A stretch of DNA of 64,000 nt, taken from Rhodococcus sp. B50. Its GTDB lineage: Bacteria; Actinomycetota; Actinomycetes; Mycobacteriales; Mycobacteriaceae. Where the stretch lies: positions 4,777,480 to 4,841,479 of the forward strand of contig NZ_WPAG02000002.1 of NCBI RefSeq assembly GCF_013602415.1, written 5' to 3'. The notes below the pieces were generated by a model. The model was not told the origin of the DNA. It saw nothing but the letters and a program-made list of their open reading frames with translations, and ran no database searches. This document shows, in pieces, positions 20,967 to 29,169 of the stretch. Within the stretch, counting starts at the first letter, position 1. Every line of letters starts with the position of its first letter. A program made the position numbers and the translations under genes.

Positions 20967-21959
20967 ATGCGGCGGATTTCCGCGTTGGCGGTCGTGACGA
21001 CCGTCGTGGCGTCGACCTGGGGACTCGGAGCGTCGACGGCGTCCGCGGAACCCGGTGAGGCCAGGCTCGTGAGCACGACCGTCGTCGACGACCGGCAACT
21101 CGACATCGAGGTCTACTCGCCGTCCATGGACGAGAACATCGAGCTGCGGATCCTGCGGCCCGCCGACACCGTCACCCCCAGCCCTACGCTGTACGTGCTC
21201 AGTGGCGTGGACGGCGGGTCGTACAACAACAGCTGGATGGACCAGTCCGACATCGTCGAGTTCTTTTCCGACAAGCACGTCAACGTCGTCATCCCGGAGG
21301 GTGGCGAGTCGAGCTACTACACCGACTGGAAGCACGACGACCCGAACCTCGGCCGGTACAAGTGGGCCACCTTCCTCACCGAGGAACTGCCGCCCGTCAT
21401 CGACAGCGCCTACGCGACCACCGGCACCAACGGCCTGATCGGCTTCTCGATGTCGGGCACGTCGTCGCTCAATCTCGCGATTGCCGCACCGGATCTGTAC
21501 GACGCGGTGGGCAGCTTCAGCGGGTGCGCGCGCACAAGCGACCCGCTCGGCCAGGCCTTCGTCACGACGACCGTCGTCAACTTCTTCGGCAACCCGCTCA
21601 ACATGTGGGGTCCGTTCGACGACCCCACCTGGGTGGCCAACGATCCGTACATCCACGCGGAGAAACTGCGCGACACCACCCTCTACCTGTCGTCGCGCAC
21701 GGGTCTGCCCGGTCGGTACGACCATCTCGAATCCGAATGGATCAAGGACGAGGAGGACCTCGCCGACGTGGTCATCAAGGGCGGGCTCATCGAGGCCGCC
21801 GCGGCCGACTGCACCCGACGCATGGCAATGCGCCTCGACGAACTGGGCATCCCCGCCACCATCGACATCCACGACGACGGCACCCACAACTGGGGCTACT
21901 GGCAGGACGACCTGCACAACTCGTGGCCTGTACTCGGACCCGCGATCGGCGCGTCCTGA
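20967..21959 (+). CDS. Antigen-85-type mycolyltransferase / secreted esterase
   Basis: About 330 residues from ATG 20967, preceded by CGGAG. An in-frame ATG at 20925 is less likely because the signal peptide (MRRISALAVV... to ASTASAEP) starts at 20967. The fold is the esterase-D/Ag85 family: GFSMSG carries the nucleophile serine, RYDHLES and the late HNWGYWQ region supply the acid/base residues, and W-rich substrate loops are present. In Corynebacteriales these enzymes transfer mycolic acid between trehalose mycolates and arabinogalactan in the cell envelope. It is divergent from the lipase (96 bases apart), so the promoters probably share that gap. Rhodococci carry many paralogues, so the exact acceptor cannot be assigned. 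Confidence 0.88.
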   Translation: MRRISALAVVTTVVASTWGLGASTASAEPGEARLVSTTVVDDRQLDIEVYSPSMDENIELRILRPADTVTPSPTLYVLSGVDGGSYNNSWMDQSDIVEFFSDKHVNVVIPEGGESSYYTDWKHDDPNLGRYKWATFLTEELPPVIDSAYATTGTNGLIGFSMSGTSSLNLAIAAPDLYDAVGSFSGCARTSDPLGQAFVTTTVVNFFGNPLNMWGPFDDPTWVANDPYIHAEKLRDTTLYLSSRTGLPGRYDHLESEWIKDEEDLADVVIKGGLIEAAAADCTRRMAMRLDELGIPATIDIHDDGTHNWGYWQDDLHNSWPVLGPAIGAS

Positions 21960-21966
21960 CGAGTTC

Positions 21967-21992
21967 TCCACAGGCGGTCGGTTCATCCACAG
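21967..21992 (+). promoter_or_regulatory. Paired TCCACAG motif upstream of AbiEi/DUF559 gene 1
   Basis: TCCACAG occurs at 21967 and 21986, 19 bases apart. The second copy runs into ATCCG and lies 69 bases before the ATG at 22055. Both spacings are identical in front of the paralogue at 42310. Function (promoter element or operator) is inferred. Confidence 0.6.
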
Positions 21993-22054
21993 ATCCGACC
22001 GATTCGTCCTTGTAGGCATCTGCCTGCTCCGGGCGACGGGTGATGCTGAGCGCC

Positions 22055-23005
22055 ATGGGGGAGCTGATCCTACGGCGCGAGGCACATGCGCGCGGCGTCA
22101 CCGATGGGGAGATCCGACGTCTGGTACGGAACGGAACGTGGACTCGCCTCGCGTCGGGAATCTTCGTCTCGTCCGAGCGGTACGCGAAGACCGACGAGCG
22201 CGGTCGACACGCTCTCCGCGCGAGGGCGTTCATCGCGAATGCAGCCCCCACCTCGGTGCTGAGCCACGTGTCGGCCGCCATTCTGCACGGCCTCGACGTC
22301 TGGCAGATCCCCCTCGACGACGTGCACCTCACCCGCAACGCGCCGAGCGGCGCGCGAAGGACTGCCGGACGCGTCATGCACGCCGCTCTCTTCCGTGAGG
22401 AGGACGTCGTGGACCGAATAGGAGCGCGGGTGCTGTCGGTCGCACGGACGGTCACGGATGTGGCCGCCACGGTGCCGGTGGAGCAGGCCGTCGTACTTGC
22501 CGACAGTGCGCTGCGAGCAGGGCTGGTTGCTCCCGACGATCTGACCCGTGCCGTGGAACGGATGGGCAGTCATCCCCGCATCGCGCACGCCCGTCGTGCC
22601 GTGCAACTGTCGAGCGGATGCAGCGACAGCGCCGGTGAATCACGGAGCAGGGTCCTGTTCGTCCGCGAGCAGATCCCGATGCCGCTCACGCAGGCAGATG
22701 TCTTCTCCGCCGACGGCAGATGGCTCGCTCGCGTCGACTTCCTGTGGCCGGAGCACGGTGTGATCGGCGAGTTCGACGGTCGGATCAAGTACCGCCGCGA
22801 CGGGGTCGCGACCACAGCCGCCGAGGACGTGGTCTACCGCGAGAAGCTGCGGGAGGACGCACTGCGTCACGCGGGGTGGACGGTGGTGCGGTGGACGTGG
22901 CAGGACCTCGGGACCCGCGGCGCTGTCGCGGCGAAAGTGCGGGAGGCGTTCGCACGGGCGGCGCGGGGGAGTGGTCCGACGGGGAGGTACGCAACAAAGA
23001 AGTGA
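22055..23005 (+). CDS. AbiEi-like N-terminal domain fused to DUF559 (PD-(D/E)XK-like) domain, copy 1
   Basis: About 316 residues from ATG 22055; GTG 22040 and ATG 22043 are alternative starts. I chose 22055 because the paralogue at 42310 has an ATG at the same distance from the upstream motif. The N-terminal part (EAHARGVTDGEIRRLV...GTWTRLASGIF) is a winged-helix domain like that of type IV antitoxins of the AbiEi family. The C-terminal part (DFLWPEHGVIGEFDG...EKLREDALRHAGWTVVRWTW) is the DUF559, restriction-endonuclease-like fold, with acidic residues and EK that could form a metal site. No AbiEii-type toxin is adjacent. Such solo fusions are common in actinobacteria and of unknown function; nuclease activity is inference. 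The 3' end overlaps a long inverted repeat. Confidence 0.8.
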   Translation: MGELILRREAHARGVTDGEIRRLVRNGTWTRLASGIFVSSERYAKTDERGRHALRARAFIANAAPTSVLSHVSAAILHGLDVWQIPLDDVHLTRNAPSGARRTAGRVMHAALFREEDVVDRIGARVLSVARTVTDVAATVPVEQAVVLADSALRAGLVAPDDLTRAVERMGSHPRIAHARRAVQLSSGCSDSAGESRSRVLFVREQIPMPLTQADVFSADGRWLARVDFLWPEHGVIGEFDGRIKYRRDGVATTAAEDVVYREKLREDALRHAGWTVVRWTWQDLGTRGAVAAKVREAFARAARGSGPTGRYATKK

Positions 23006-23065
23006 GGCCCGCAACACCAGCAGTCACTGCCAGCGTTGCGAGCCTCAACCTCGTGTTGCGTACCT
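22985..23065. terminator. Long two-part inverted repeat between convergent genes
   Basis: Outer arms AGGTACGCAACA (22985-22996) and TGTTGCGTACCT (23054-23065) are perfect. Inner arms at 23003-23015 and 23035-23047 match with one mismatch. The element covers the last codons of the DUF559 gene and the stop codon of the leftward Fe-S reductase, so it can fold in both transcripts. There is no T-run; it is probably a bidirectional terminator or mRNA-end stabiliser. Confidence 0.75.
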
Positions 23066-26000
23066 ACTTGCGGCCCGGTGCCTTCGCCCCGGCCTTGAAG
23101 CCGAGCGCGCCCGGCTTCGCCTTCGGTGCCTCGACCTCCTGCTTCGCCGGGGTCGCGGGCGCCTCGGGCTCCGCAGGAGCCTCGGCGACCGGCTGGGGTT
23201 CCGGCGTCGGCTCTGCCTTCGCCGGAGCGGCGGGCGCAGTCTTCTTCGCGCCCGGTCCCTTCAGGCCGCTCTTGAGTTGCAGTCCGCCCGGCTTCGCCTT
23301 CGGGATCGCCGACTCCTTAGGCTCCTCCGCACGCGCCGCGGGAGCTTCGGCAACAGGTGCTTCCTCGGCAGGAACTGCAGGAGCTGCGGATGCCGCCGGA
23401 GCTGCCTTCTTGGCGCCCGGTCCCTTCAGACCGCTCTTGAGCTGGAGGCCGCCCGGCTTCGCCTTCGGCACCGCGGGTGCCTCGGCAGCGGGAGCGTCCG
23501 ACGGCTCGGCAGGAGCAGCGGGAGCAGCAGGTGCGGCCGGCTTCGCAGCGCCCGGGGCCTTCGCGCCCGGAGCCTTGAGTCCGCCCTTCATCTGCAGCCC
23601 GCCCGGCTTCGCCTTCGGCGCTGCCGGCGCCTCGGCCGCAGGAGCAGCAGGAGCCTCGGATGACGTGGCCGGTGCAGCCGGAGCCGCAGCCTTCTTCGCG
23701 CCCGGACCCTTCAGGCCGCCCTTCATCTGCAGCCCGCCCGGCTTCGCCTTCGGAGCTGCCGGCGCCTCGGCTGCCTCGGCAGCAGGAGTCTTCGCGCCAC
23801 CGGGAGCCTTCGGTCCGCCCGGCGCCTTGAGACCGCCCTTCATCTGCAGGCCGCCGGCCTTCGGGACACCGGTGGTCTTCGGAGCAGCCGGCGCTGCGGC
23901 TGCCATCTCGACCTCCTCGACGCGCTCCTTCTCGACCTCTTCCGCGGTCTCCTCGACCTCGACCGGAGTCTTCGGCTGCTGGACGACCTTGATGTTGTCG
24001 CTGAGCTTGGCGGCCTCGACACGGGAGATGGACTCGAGCATGAGCTGCGCGACGTCGATGACCTCGACGCCCTCGCCCTTGCCCTCTTCCTGACGCGCCG
24101 TCACACCGTCGGTGAGCATGACGCGGCAGAACGGGCAGCCCGTCGCGATCTTGGCGGGATTCGTGGTGAGCGCTTCGTCGACGCGGTCGATGTTGATGCG
24201 CTTACCGATCTTCTCCTCCATCCACATGCGGGCACCACCGGCACCACAGCACATGGACCGCTCGCCGTGACGCGGCATCTCGACGAGCTTCGCGCCCGAC
24301 GCCGCCATCAGCTCACGCGGAGCGTTGTAGACCTTGTTGTGCCGTCCGAGGAAGCACGGGTCGTGATAGGTCACATCCTGGCCGACTGCCTTGACCTGGA
24401 CGAGCTTCTTCGACCGCACGAGACGGTTGAGCAGCTGCGTGTGGTGGACGACCTCGTAGCTGCCACCCACCTGCGGGTACTCGTTGTTCAGCGCGTTGAA
24501 GCAGTGCGCACAGGTCACGACGATCTTGCGCTTGCTCGGCTCGACGCCCTCGAACACACCGTTGAGGACCTCGATGTTCTGCTGCGCCAACTGCTGGAAC
24601 AGGAACTCGTTGCCCGCGCGGCGAGCGGAGTCGCCGGTGCAGGTCTCCTCGGCGCCGAGGACCATGAACTTCGTGCCGGCGGTCGCGAGGAGCTCGGCGA
24701 CGGCTTTCGTGGTCTTCTTGGCGCGGTCCTCGTAGGCGCCGGCACAGCCGACCCAGAAGAGGTACTCGTAGCCGTCGAAGCTGTCGGCATCCTGGCCGAA
24801 GACCGGGATGTCGAACTCCATCTCGTTGATCCAGTTGAGACGATCCTTGGCGTTCTGGCCCCAGGGGTTGCCCTTGTTCTCGAGGTTCTTGAACAGACCC
24901 GCGAGTTCGGACGGGAAGTCCGACTCGATGAGCACCTGGTAGCGACGCATGTCGATGATGTGGTCGACGTGCTCGATGTCCACCGGGCACTGCTCGACAC
25001 ACGCACCACAGTTGGTGCACGACCACAGGGTCTCGGTGTCGATGACGGGAGCGAGCTCGCCCGCGTCGACCAGCGCCTCGGTCTCACCGACCAGCTTGCG
25101 GCCGGCTTCCTCACGCGCCGACGCCGGGATCTTCGCAAGCTTGGCCTCGTTCGGGTTGCCCTCCGCGTCGACCAGGCCGACCTCGTCGCCGCCGATGTCC
25201 GTGCGGCCACCGGCCAGCAGGTACGGAGCCTTGGCGTAACCGTGGTCGCGCAGCGAGGTGATGAGCAGCTTCGGCGACAGCGGCTTGCCGGTGTTCCAGG
25301 CGGGGCACTGCGACTGGCAGCGACCGCACTCGGTGCAGGTCGTGAAATCCAGCCAGCCCTTCCACGTGAAGTCCTCGATGCGACCGGCACCGAAGGTGTC
25401 CTTGTCCGGATCGGCATCTTCCATGTCGACGGGCTTGCCGCCGGACATCATCTGGCGTGCGGCGCCGAGGGCGGGACCGCCGTCGTCCTCACGCTTGAAG
25501 TAGATGTTGAAGAAGGCCGAGAAGCGGTGCCACGCGACACCCCAGGTGATGTTGCGGCCGACGATGTACAGCCACACCATGCCCGACATGAGCTTGACGA
25601 ATGCGAACACCGACACGAGTTCGGGGCTCGCCGGGAGGATCTTGGCGACCTGCATGGTGAAGAAGTCGGTCGCAAGGTGGCCACCGCCGAAGGTGGCGAT
25701 CTTGCCGGCCTTCACCAGGATCATGCCCAGGCCCTCGAGCAGCACGACCGCTTCGACGAAGTAGGCAGCCTTGAAGTTCGAACCGCTGAAGCGCGACATC
25801 CGGCCGGGCTGACGCGGATGGTTGCGCTGGCGGATGTAGATCAGCACGAGGATGCCGATCACCGTGCCGAGGCCGAGGATCTCGTCGATGAAGTGGTAGA
25901 CGGCAGTGTCGCCGATGAGGGGCCAGTGGAACTCGGGATTGAACGTCTGGCCGTAGGCCTCGAACCAGACGATCGCGCCGAGCATGAAGCCGACCATCAC

Positions 26001-26228
26001 CAGCCAGTGCGCCCAGCCGACGGTCCGGAATTTGACCATCTTCGTGTGCGCGAGGAATTCGACGACCATCTGCTTGAAGCGCGGGAAGAACGGCCGCCAG
26101 CGGTCCGGGGCCGGCTGGCCGACCCGGATCGTGTTGACCATCTTCAGCGCGCCGCTGATGAACGCGAACCAACACACGAGGCTCAGCAGCACGCCGATCG
26201 TGCCCAACGTAATCGTCAGGGCATTCAT
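23064..26228 (-). CDS. Membrane-bound Fe-S oxidoreductase (Rv0338c-like) with repeated Lys-rich C-terminal tail
   Basis: 1054 residues. Residues 1-240 hold several membrane helices of the NarI-like cytochrome b type. Two 4Fe-4S motifs follow: CTECGRCQSQCP (C298, C301, C304, C308) and CTNCGACVEQCP (C404, C407, C410, C414). After these come CCG-type heterodisulfide-reductase domains (CCGAGG). The orthologue Rv0338c is a predicted essential iron-sulfur-binding reductase; electrons probably pass between a quinone-side membrane part and cytosolic clusters. From about residue 785 the tail is six copies of KPGGLQ(M/L)K(G/S)GLKxPG-type blocks separated by Ala/Pro/Glu linkers, which makes this protein longer than the mycobacterial one. 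Its physiological donor and acceptor are unknown. A palindromic operator-like site lies about 70 bases upstream. Confidence 0.9.
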   Translation of the reverse strand: MNALTITLGTIGVLLSLVCWFAFISGALKMVNTIRVGQPAPDRWRPFFPRFKQMVVEFLAHTKMVKFRTVGWAHWLVMVGFMLGAIVWFEAYGQTFNPEFHWPLIGDTAVYHFIDEILGLGTVIGILVLIYIRQRNHPRQPGRMSRFSGSNFKAAYFVEAVVLLEGLGMILVKAGKIATFGGGHLATDFFTMQVAKILPASPELVSVFAFVKLMSGMVWLYIVGRNITWGVAWHRFSAFFNIYFKREDDGGPALGAARQMMSGGKPVDMEDADPDKDTFGAGRIEDFTWKGWLDFTTCTECGRCQSQCPAWNTGKPLSPKLLITSLRDHGYAKAPYLLAGGRTDIGGDEVGLVDAEGNPNEAKLAKIPASAREEAGRKLVGETEALVDAGELAPVIDTETLWSCTNCGACVEQCPVDIEHVDHIIDMRRYQVLIESDFPSELAGLFKNLENKGNPWGQNAKDRLNWINEMEFDIPVFGQDADSFDGYEYLFWVGCAGAYEDRAKKTTKAVAELLATAGTKFMVLGAEETCTGDSARRAGNEFLFQQLAQQNIEVLNGVFEGVEPSKRKIVVTCAHCFNALNNEYPQVGGSYEVVHHTQLLNRLVRSKKLVQVKAVGQDVTYHDPCFLGRHNKVYNAPRELMAASGAKLVEMPRHGERSMCCGAGGARMWMEEKIGKRINIDRVDEALTTNPAKIATGCPFCRVMLTDGVTARQEEGKGEGVEVIDVAQLMLESISRVEAAKLSDNIKVVQQPKTPVEVEETAEEVEKERVEEVEMAAAAPAAPKTTGVPKAGGLQMKGGLKAPGGPKAPGGAKTPAAEAAEAPAAPKAKPGGLQMKGGLKGPGAKKAAAPAAPATSSEAPAAPAAEAPAAPKAKPGGLQMKGGLKAPGAKAPGAAKPAAPAAPAAPAEPSDAPAAEAPAVPKAKPGGLQLKSGLKGPGAKKAAPAASAAPAVPAEEAPVAEAPAARAEEPKESAIPKAKPGGLQLKSGLKGPGAKKTAPAAPAKAEPTPEPQPVAEAPAEPEAPATPAKQEVEAPKAKPGALGFKAGAKAPGRK

Positions 26229-26659
26229 ACGTGGCCTTTCGTGTCGGGGGCGGCGTCGTGCCGCCTGGTATGAGTCACCGCATCGTAACGCAAGCTAAGT
26301 TACCCATCGGTAACTTGGTCTGAACTGGAGTTACCCGTCAGTAGCAAAAACTGCGCCGAATCGGAGACCGTGTGCCCGGACACGCTAACGGTCAAACGTG
26401 ACGTCTCCGTCATGCAGGATGTCCTAAGTCGACCAAAGCAGGAGATTGCGAAGAGGTCTCGTCACCGGTGAATCGTGATACGGCAAGGTCACTTTTGGGC
26501 GGATAGGGTATAACGCCCGGGATGTGATGTCGGTTATGATCTGCCGCGTACGTGGAGTTCGAAAAGCGGAGACACTGTCGGGGGCTGCGGAACTCTACGT
26601 CGATCACATAAATGGGGGGCGTCCCGACGGGCGTGCGCCATGTCACAGAACGGAAACAG
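26229..26659. other. Divergent intergenic region
   Basis: 431 bases between the Fe-S reductase and the rightward secreted-protein gene. It holds the 26297 palindrome and its degenerate second copy near 26331. On the right side there are -10-like hexamers TATAAC (26509-26514) and TATGAT (26535-26540). No convincing small gene was seen. Confidence 0.6.
26297..26344. promoter_or_regulatory. Palindromic operator-like pair upstream of Fe-S reductase
   Basis: AAGTTACC (26297-26304), CATC, GGTAACTT (26309-26316) is a perfect 8-base inverted repeat. A second, degenerate copy TTACCCGTCAGTA begins at 26331, about 34 bases or three helical turns on. The form is typical of a TetR-family dimer site; the regulator is unknown. 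Confidence 0.6.
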
Positions 26660-27358
26660 ATGAAGCTCAAGAAGCTTGCCGCTGTGGCGACGATGACGAT
26701 CGCCGCCATGGGCATCACCGCCGGCACTTCCTACGCTGCACCTGCAGCGCAGGACGAAGACACCATCAACTACGAGGTTCGTCCCGACGGTGAGTCCGTC
26801 GAGACCGTCATCGATGCGGGCCAGTTCCGGATCTCGGGCGACGGCGAAAGCGTCGAACTGCAGGACGACAACGGCAACACCGTCCTCAGCCTGCCCCTCG
26901 CGATCCAGCTCGGCGATCTGCAGCTCCCCTTCGAGCGCGAGATCAGTGAGGACGGCAAGACCCTCACCCTGACCCCGCCGACGGACCTCAGCAAGGCCGT
27001 TCCGGTGGCTCCCGAGGACAAGGTCGGGCCCTCGATCACCCCGGTGGCTCTCAAGCTGACCGACGTCGCCTCGCCCGAGGAAAACCTGAAGTCGCAGCAG
27101 AACTTCATTTCCCAGCTCGGTATGGCAACGGCGATCGGCACCGTTGCCGGCGCGATCATCGGTTGCATCGTCGGTGCGATCCCCGGATCGATCGTTCCTG
27201 GTGCAGGGACCATTCTCGGCTGCGGTGCAGGCGCGGGCGTGGGCGGCACCATCGGTGCGTTCGTCGCAGGTGGACCGACAGCCGTCATCGCGGGTATCGC
27301 CGTTGTCCAGGACCTGCTGGCTCCCCCCGGCACTACGCAGTGGGCTCAGGGCAACTAG
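26660..27358 (+). CDS. Secreted protein with C-terminal glycine-zipper segment, unknown function
   Basis: 232 residues from ATG 26660 (MKLKKLAAV). An upstream in-frame start at 26612 would put 16 residues before the signal peptide and is not favoured. The signal peptide is cleaved near TSYA/APAAQ. The middle (about residues 30-130) is a polar, probably beta-rich domain. The C-terminal third has long Gly/Ala/Ile segments with GxxxG spacing (GAIIGCIVGAIPG, GCGAGAGVGGTIG), which could insert in a membrane or oligomerise, and two cysteines. I do not recognise a characterised family. A strong terminator follows. An outer-envelope or pore-like role is only a suggestion. Confidence 0.75.
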   Translation: MKLKKLAAVATMTIAAMGITAGTSYAAPAAQDEDTINYEVRPDGESVETVIDAGQFRISGDGESVELQDDNGNTVLSLPLAIQLGDLQLPFEREISEDGKTLTLTPPTDLSKAVPVAPEDKVGPSITPVALKLTDVASPEENLKSQQNFISQLGMATAIGTVAGAIIGCIVGAIPGSIVPGAGTILGCGAGAGVGGTIGAFVAGGPTAVIAGIAVVQDLLAPPGTTQWAQGN

Positions 27359-27376
27359 TTCGTAGCCCGGGCAAAG

Positions 27377-27419
27377 AGCAGCCCCGACGCCCGAAAGGGC
27401 GCCGGGGCTGCTTTCGTTT
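27377..27419 (+). terminator. Rho-independent-type terminator
   Basis: Arms 27377-27392 and 27397-27412 pair almost perfectly (AGCAGCCCCG.../...CGGGGCTGCT) with loop GAAA, followed by TTCGTTT. It ends the secreted-protein gene and also lies beyond the end of the small leftward ORF. Confidence 0.85.
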
Positions 27420-27425
27420 CGAGGA

Positions 27426-27518
27426 TCAGGCCGTGATGACGAGCCTGATCAAGTTCCACAACACCTGCGGATCGGTGAGCACCGCAAGGCTTCCGATAAG
27501 TGACGATCCGAGCACCAT
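27426..27518 (-). CDS. Possible 30-residue hydrophobic peptide
   Basis: ATG at 27518 (or GTG at the next codon) is directly preceded by AAAGGAGGA, an unusually strong ribosome-binding site. It encodes MVLGSSLIGSLA then VLTDPQVLWNLI and RLVITA, a mostly hydrophobic peptide with no signal cleavage site. Spacing to the ATG is very short, so the GTG may be the real start. It lies between two strong terminators. Homology is unknown; support is limited to the ribosome-binding site and composition. The rest of 27359-27694 holds only the two terminators. Confidence 0.35.
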   Translation of the reverse strand: MVLGSSLIGSLAVLTDPQVLWNLIRLVITA

Positions 27519-27639
27519 TCCTCCTTTGTCGTCCGGTCCACCCGAAAGGGCGCGAACCAGGTTCCGGGAGCTTAACCCGGTGTGATCTTGGTTCCGGTGC
27601 GGCGCTCCGTGAATGGCGGAACCATGGGCACACGAAAGA

Positions 27640-27680
27640 GGCCCCAGCCTTCCATACGGAAGGCCGGGGCCCTGTGCTTC
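27640..27680 (-). terminator. Terminator of the first S1 protease gene
   Basis: Arms 27640-27653 and 27658-27671 (GGCCCCAGCCTTCC/GGAAGGCCGGGGCC, one mismatch) with loop ATAC. Read leftward, the hairpin is followed by a T-rich CTCTTTCG. Confidence 0.8.
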
Positions 27681-27694
27681 GTAGGCTTGCCCGA

Positions 27695-29002
27695 TTACCA
27701 GGTGCGGACCTTCAGGCCCGGGTTCTCCGCCAGGACCGTCTTGATCGGCGTGGCGAACAGTTCGGGGGTCTCACCGAGCAGACCGCTGACGAAGCCGGCG
27801 ATCTCGCACATGCCGTACTGGCCGACGTTGGACGCGCTGGAGATGCCGACGGCGAGCGTGCCGGTGACCAGGGTGCCGCCGCTGTCGCCCTGCAGGGCGC
27901 ACAGGTTGGTGGAGAAGCCGTTCTCGAGCACGCGATGGCCGATCTCGACGTTCTGGTTGGCGGCCGTCACGACGCCGCAGCTGTAGCCGGTGCGCAGGCC
28001 CGACTTGCAGACCGGGGTGCCGACGACGGGATCCGCGACACCCGTGATGGGCAGCGGAGCGGCGAACGGAACGCGCACACCGTTGTTCTCGAAGCGGGCT
28101 GCGGCCTCGGCGGAAGGACGGATCAGCGCGTAGTCGCTGCGGTCGAGCACGGTCTTCTCGAACGAGCCGAGGTGCTGACCGAGGTTGTCGCCGACGAGCT
28201 GGTGGACCTGGGAGGCCCATCGCGTACCGGCCTGCGCGCGGTTGGGGTCGCAATGACCGGCGGTGATGTTCACGGGACGCCCGCTGCCATCCTCGGCGTT
28301 GAAGCCGAGCGAGCAACGCAGCCCTTCGCCGGCGCCGAGCGCGGCGTAGGCGTCGCCGCCGAAGAGGGCGTCGGGTGCGCCGAGACCACCGGCGATGGGC
28401 TGCAGGTCGGTCGCGCCCTCCGGGGTCAGCTCGGCGGGAGCGAACAGTACTCGCACGCCGTCGAGGAAGTCGGGGAGCTCGACGCCGGAGACGTTGTCGG
28501 TGCGCACGACGACGTCGTTGTTGACCACGTCGATGGCGATGCCGCGGATGACGTCGGCGACGGCGGGCGGCTGGGTCTCGAGCCAGTCGCCCAGTGCGCC
28601 GAGCTGGTCTTCGAGGGCGTCCTCGCTGCGCTGCGTCTCGGCGACGGTGAATCCGGCATCCTCGGCGGCCGTGCGGGCCTCGTCGAAGCCGTCACCCTCG
28701 GTGAGACCGACGGTGGGGGTGCCCTGGTCGTCCAGCCACACACCGGCGAAGACGGCGTCGAACTGCTCCCGTGCCTTCTCGGCGAACGCGGCGAGGTCCT
28801 GGCTGCGCTGCGCATCGGTGAGGAAGCGCTCGGCATCGATCTTCAGGTCGCGCTGCAACGCCTCGACGAGCTCGGCCGGCAGAGACGATGTCTGCGCGGG
28901 TTCGGTCTCGGGTTCGGCCTGCGCGATGGCAGCGGCAGGACCGAGGAGCAGCAGTGCGGCCGAGCCGATGACGGCCGTCCGACGTGCGAAGGTGCGTCGC
29001 AT
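27695..29002 (-). CDS. Secreted S1-family serine protease with pro-domain, paralogue 1
   Basis: 435 residues from ATG 29002, preceded by GAAAGG. The in-frame extension upstream lacks a fitting ribosome-binding site. The signal peptide ends near AIAQAEP. A pro-region of about 190 residues follows, of the alpha-lytic-protease type. The chymotrypsin-like catalytic domain has NITAGHCD (His), RSDYALIRP (Asp) and LQGDSGGT (Ser), and cysteine pairs typical of the family. It is expected to be exported as a zymogen and to cleave proteins outside the cell or in the envelope. It lies in tandem with a paralogue at 29170; a 7-base palindrome lies about 90 bases upstream. The substrate is unknown. Confidence 0.9.
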   Translation of the reverse strand: MRRTFARRTAVIGSAALLLLGPAAAIAQAEPETEPAQTSSLPAELVEALQRDLKIDAERFLTDAQRSQDLAAFAEKAREQFDAVFAGVWLDDQGTPTVGLTEGDGFDEARTAAEDAGFTVAETQRSEDALEDQLGALGDWLETQPPAVADVIRGIAIDVVNNDVVVRTDNVSGVELPDFLDGVRVLFAPAELTPEGATDLQPIAGGLGAPDALFGGDAYAALGAGEGLRCSLGFNAEDGSGRPVNITAGHCDPNRAQAGTRWASQVHQLVGDNLGQHLGSFEKTVLDRSDYALIRPSAEAAARFENNGVRVPFAAPLPITGVADPVVGTPVCKSGLRTGYSCGVVTAANQNVEIGHRVLENGFSTNLCALQGDSGGTLVTGTLAVGISSASNVGQYGMCEIAGFVSGLLGETPELFATPIKTVLAENPGLKVRTW

Positions 29003-29092
29003 GGATACCTTTCTCGTTCCTTCGCGGCCTGCGCGCGCGAAGGCGCCGTCCCCCGCGGATCGGCGTCCGTCCGATCCTAAGGGGTGATCGAG

Positions 29093-29110
29093 GAAGTACA
29101 TAGGTACTTC
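29093..29110. promoter_or_regulatory. Palindrome between the two protease genes
   Basis: GAAGTAC (29093-29099), ATAG, GTACTTC (29104-29110) is a perfect inverted repeat about 90 bases upstream of the 29002 start. It could be an operator or a small hairpin after the upstream gene. Confidence 0.4.
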
Positions 29111-29169
29111 TCGGTTACGGGTGAGACTCGTGTGACTGCTGTGACGAACCGCCCGGACGGTTCCGGACG

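Noticed and set aside
24267..26273. Open frame of about 668 codons on the plus strand
   Set aside because: Antisense to the Fe-S reductase, whose cluster motifs and membrane helices show it is the real gene.
27355..27633. Minus-strand frame of 92 codons over the terminators
   Set aside because: It crosses two strong terminators and has no ribosome-binding site; the 30-residue frame inside this stretch is better supported.
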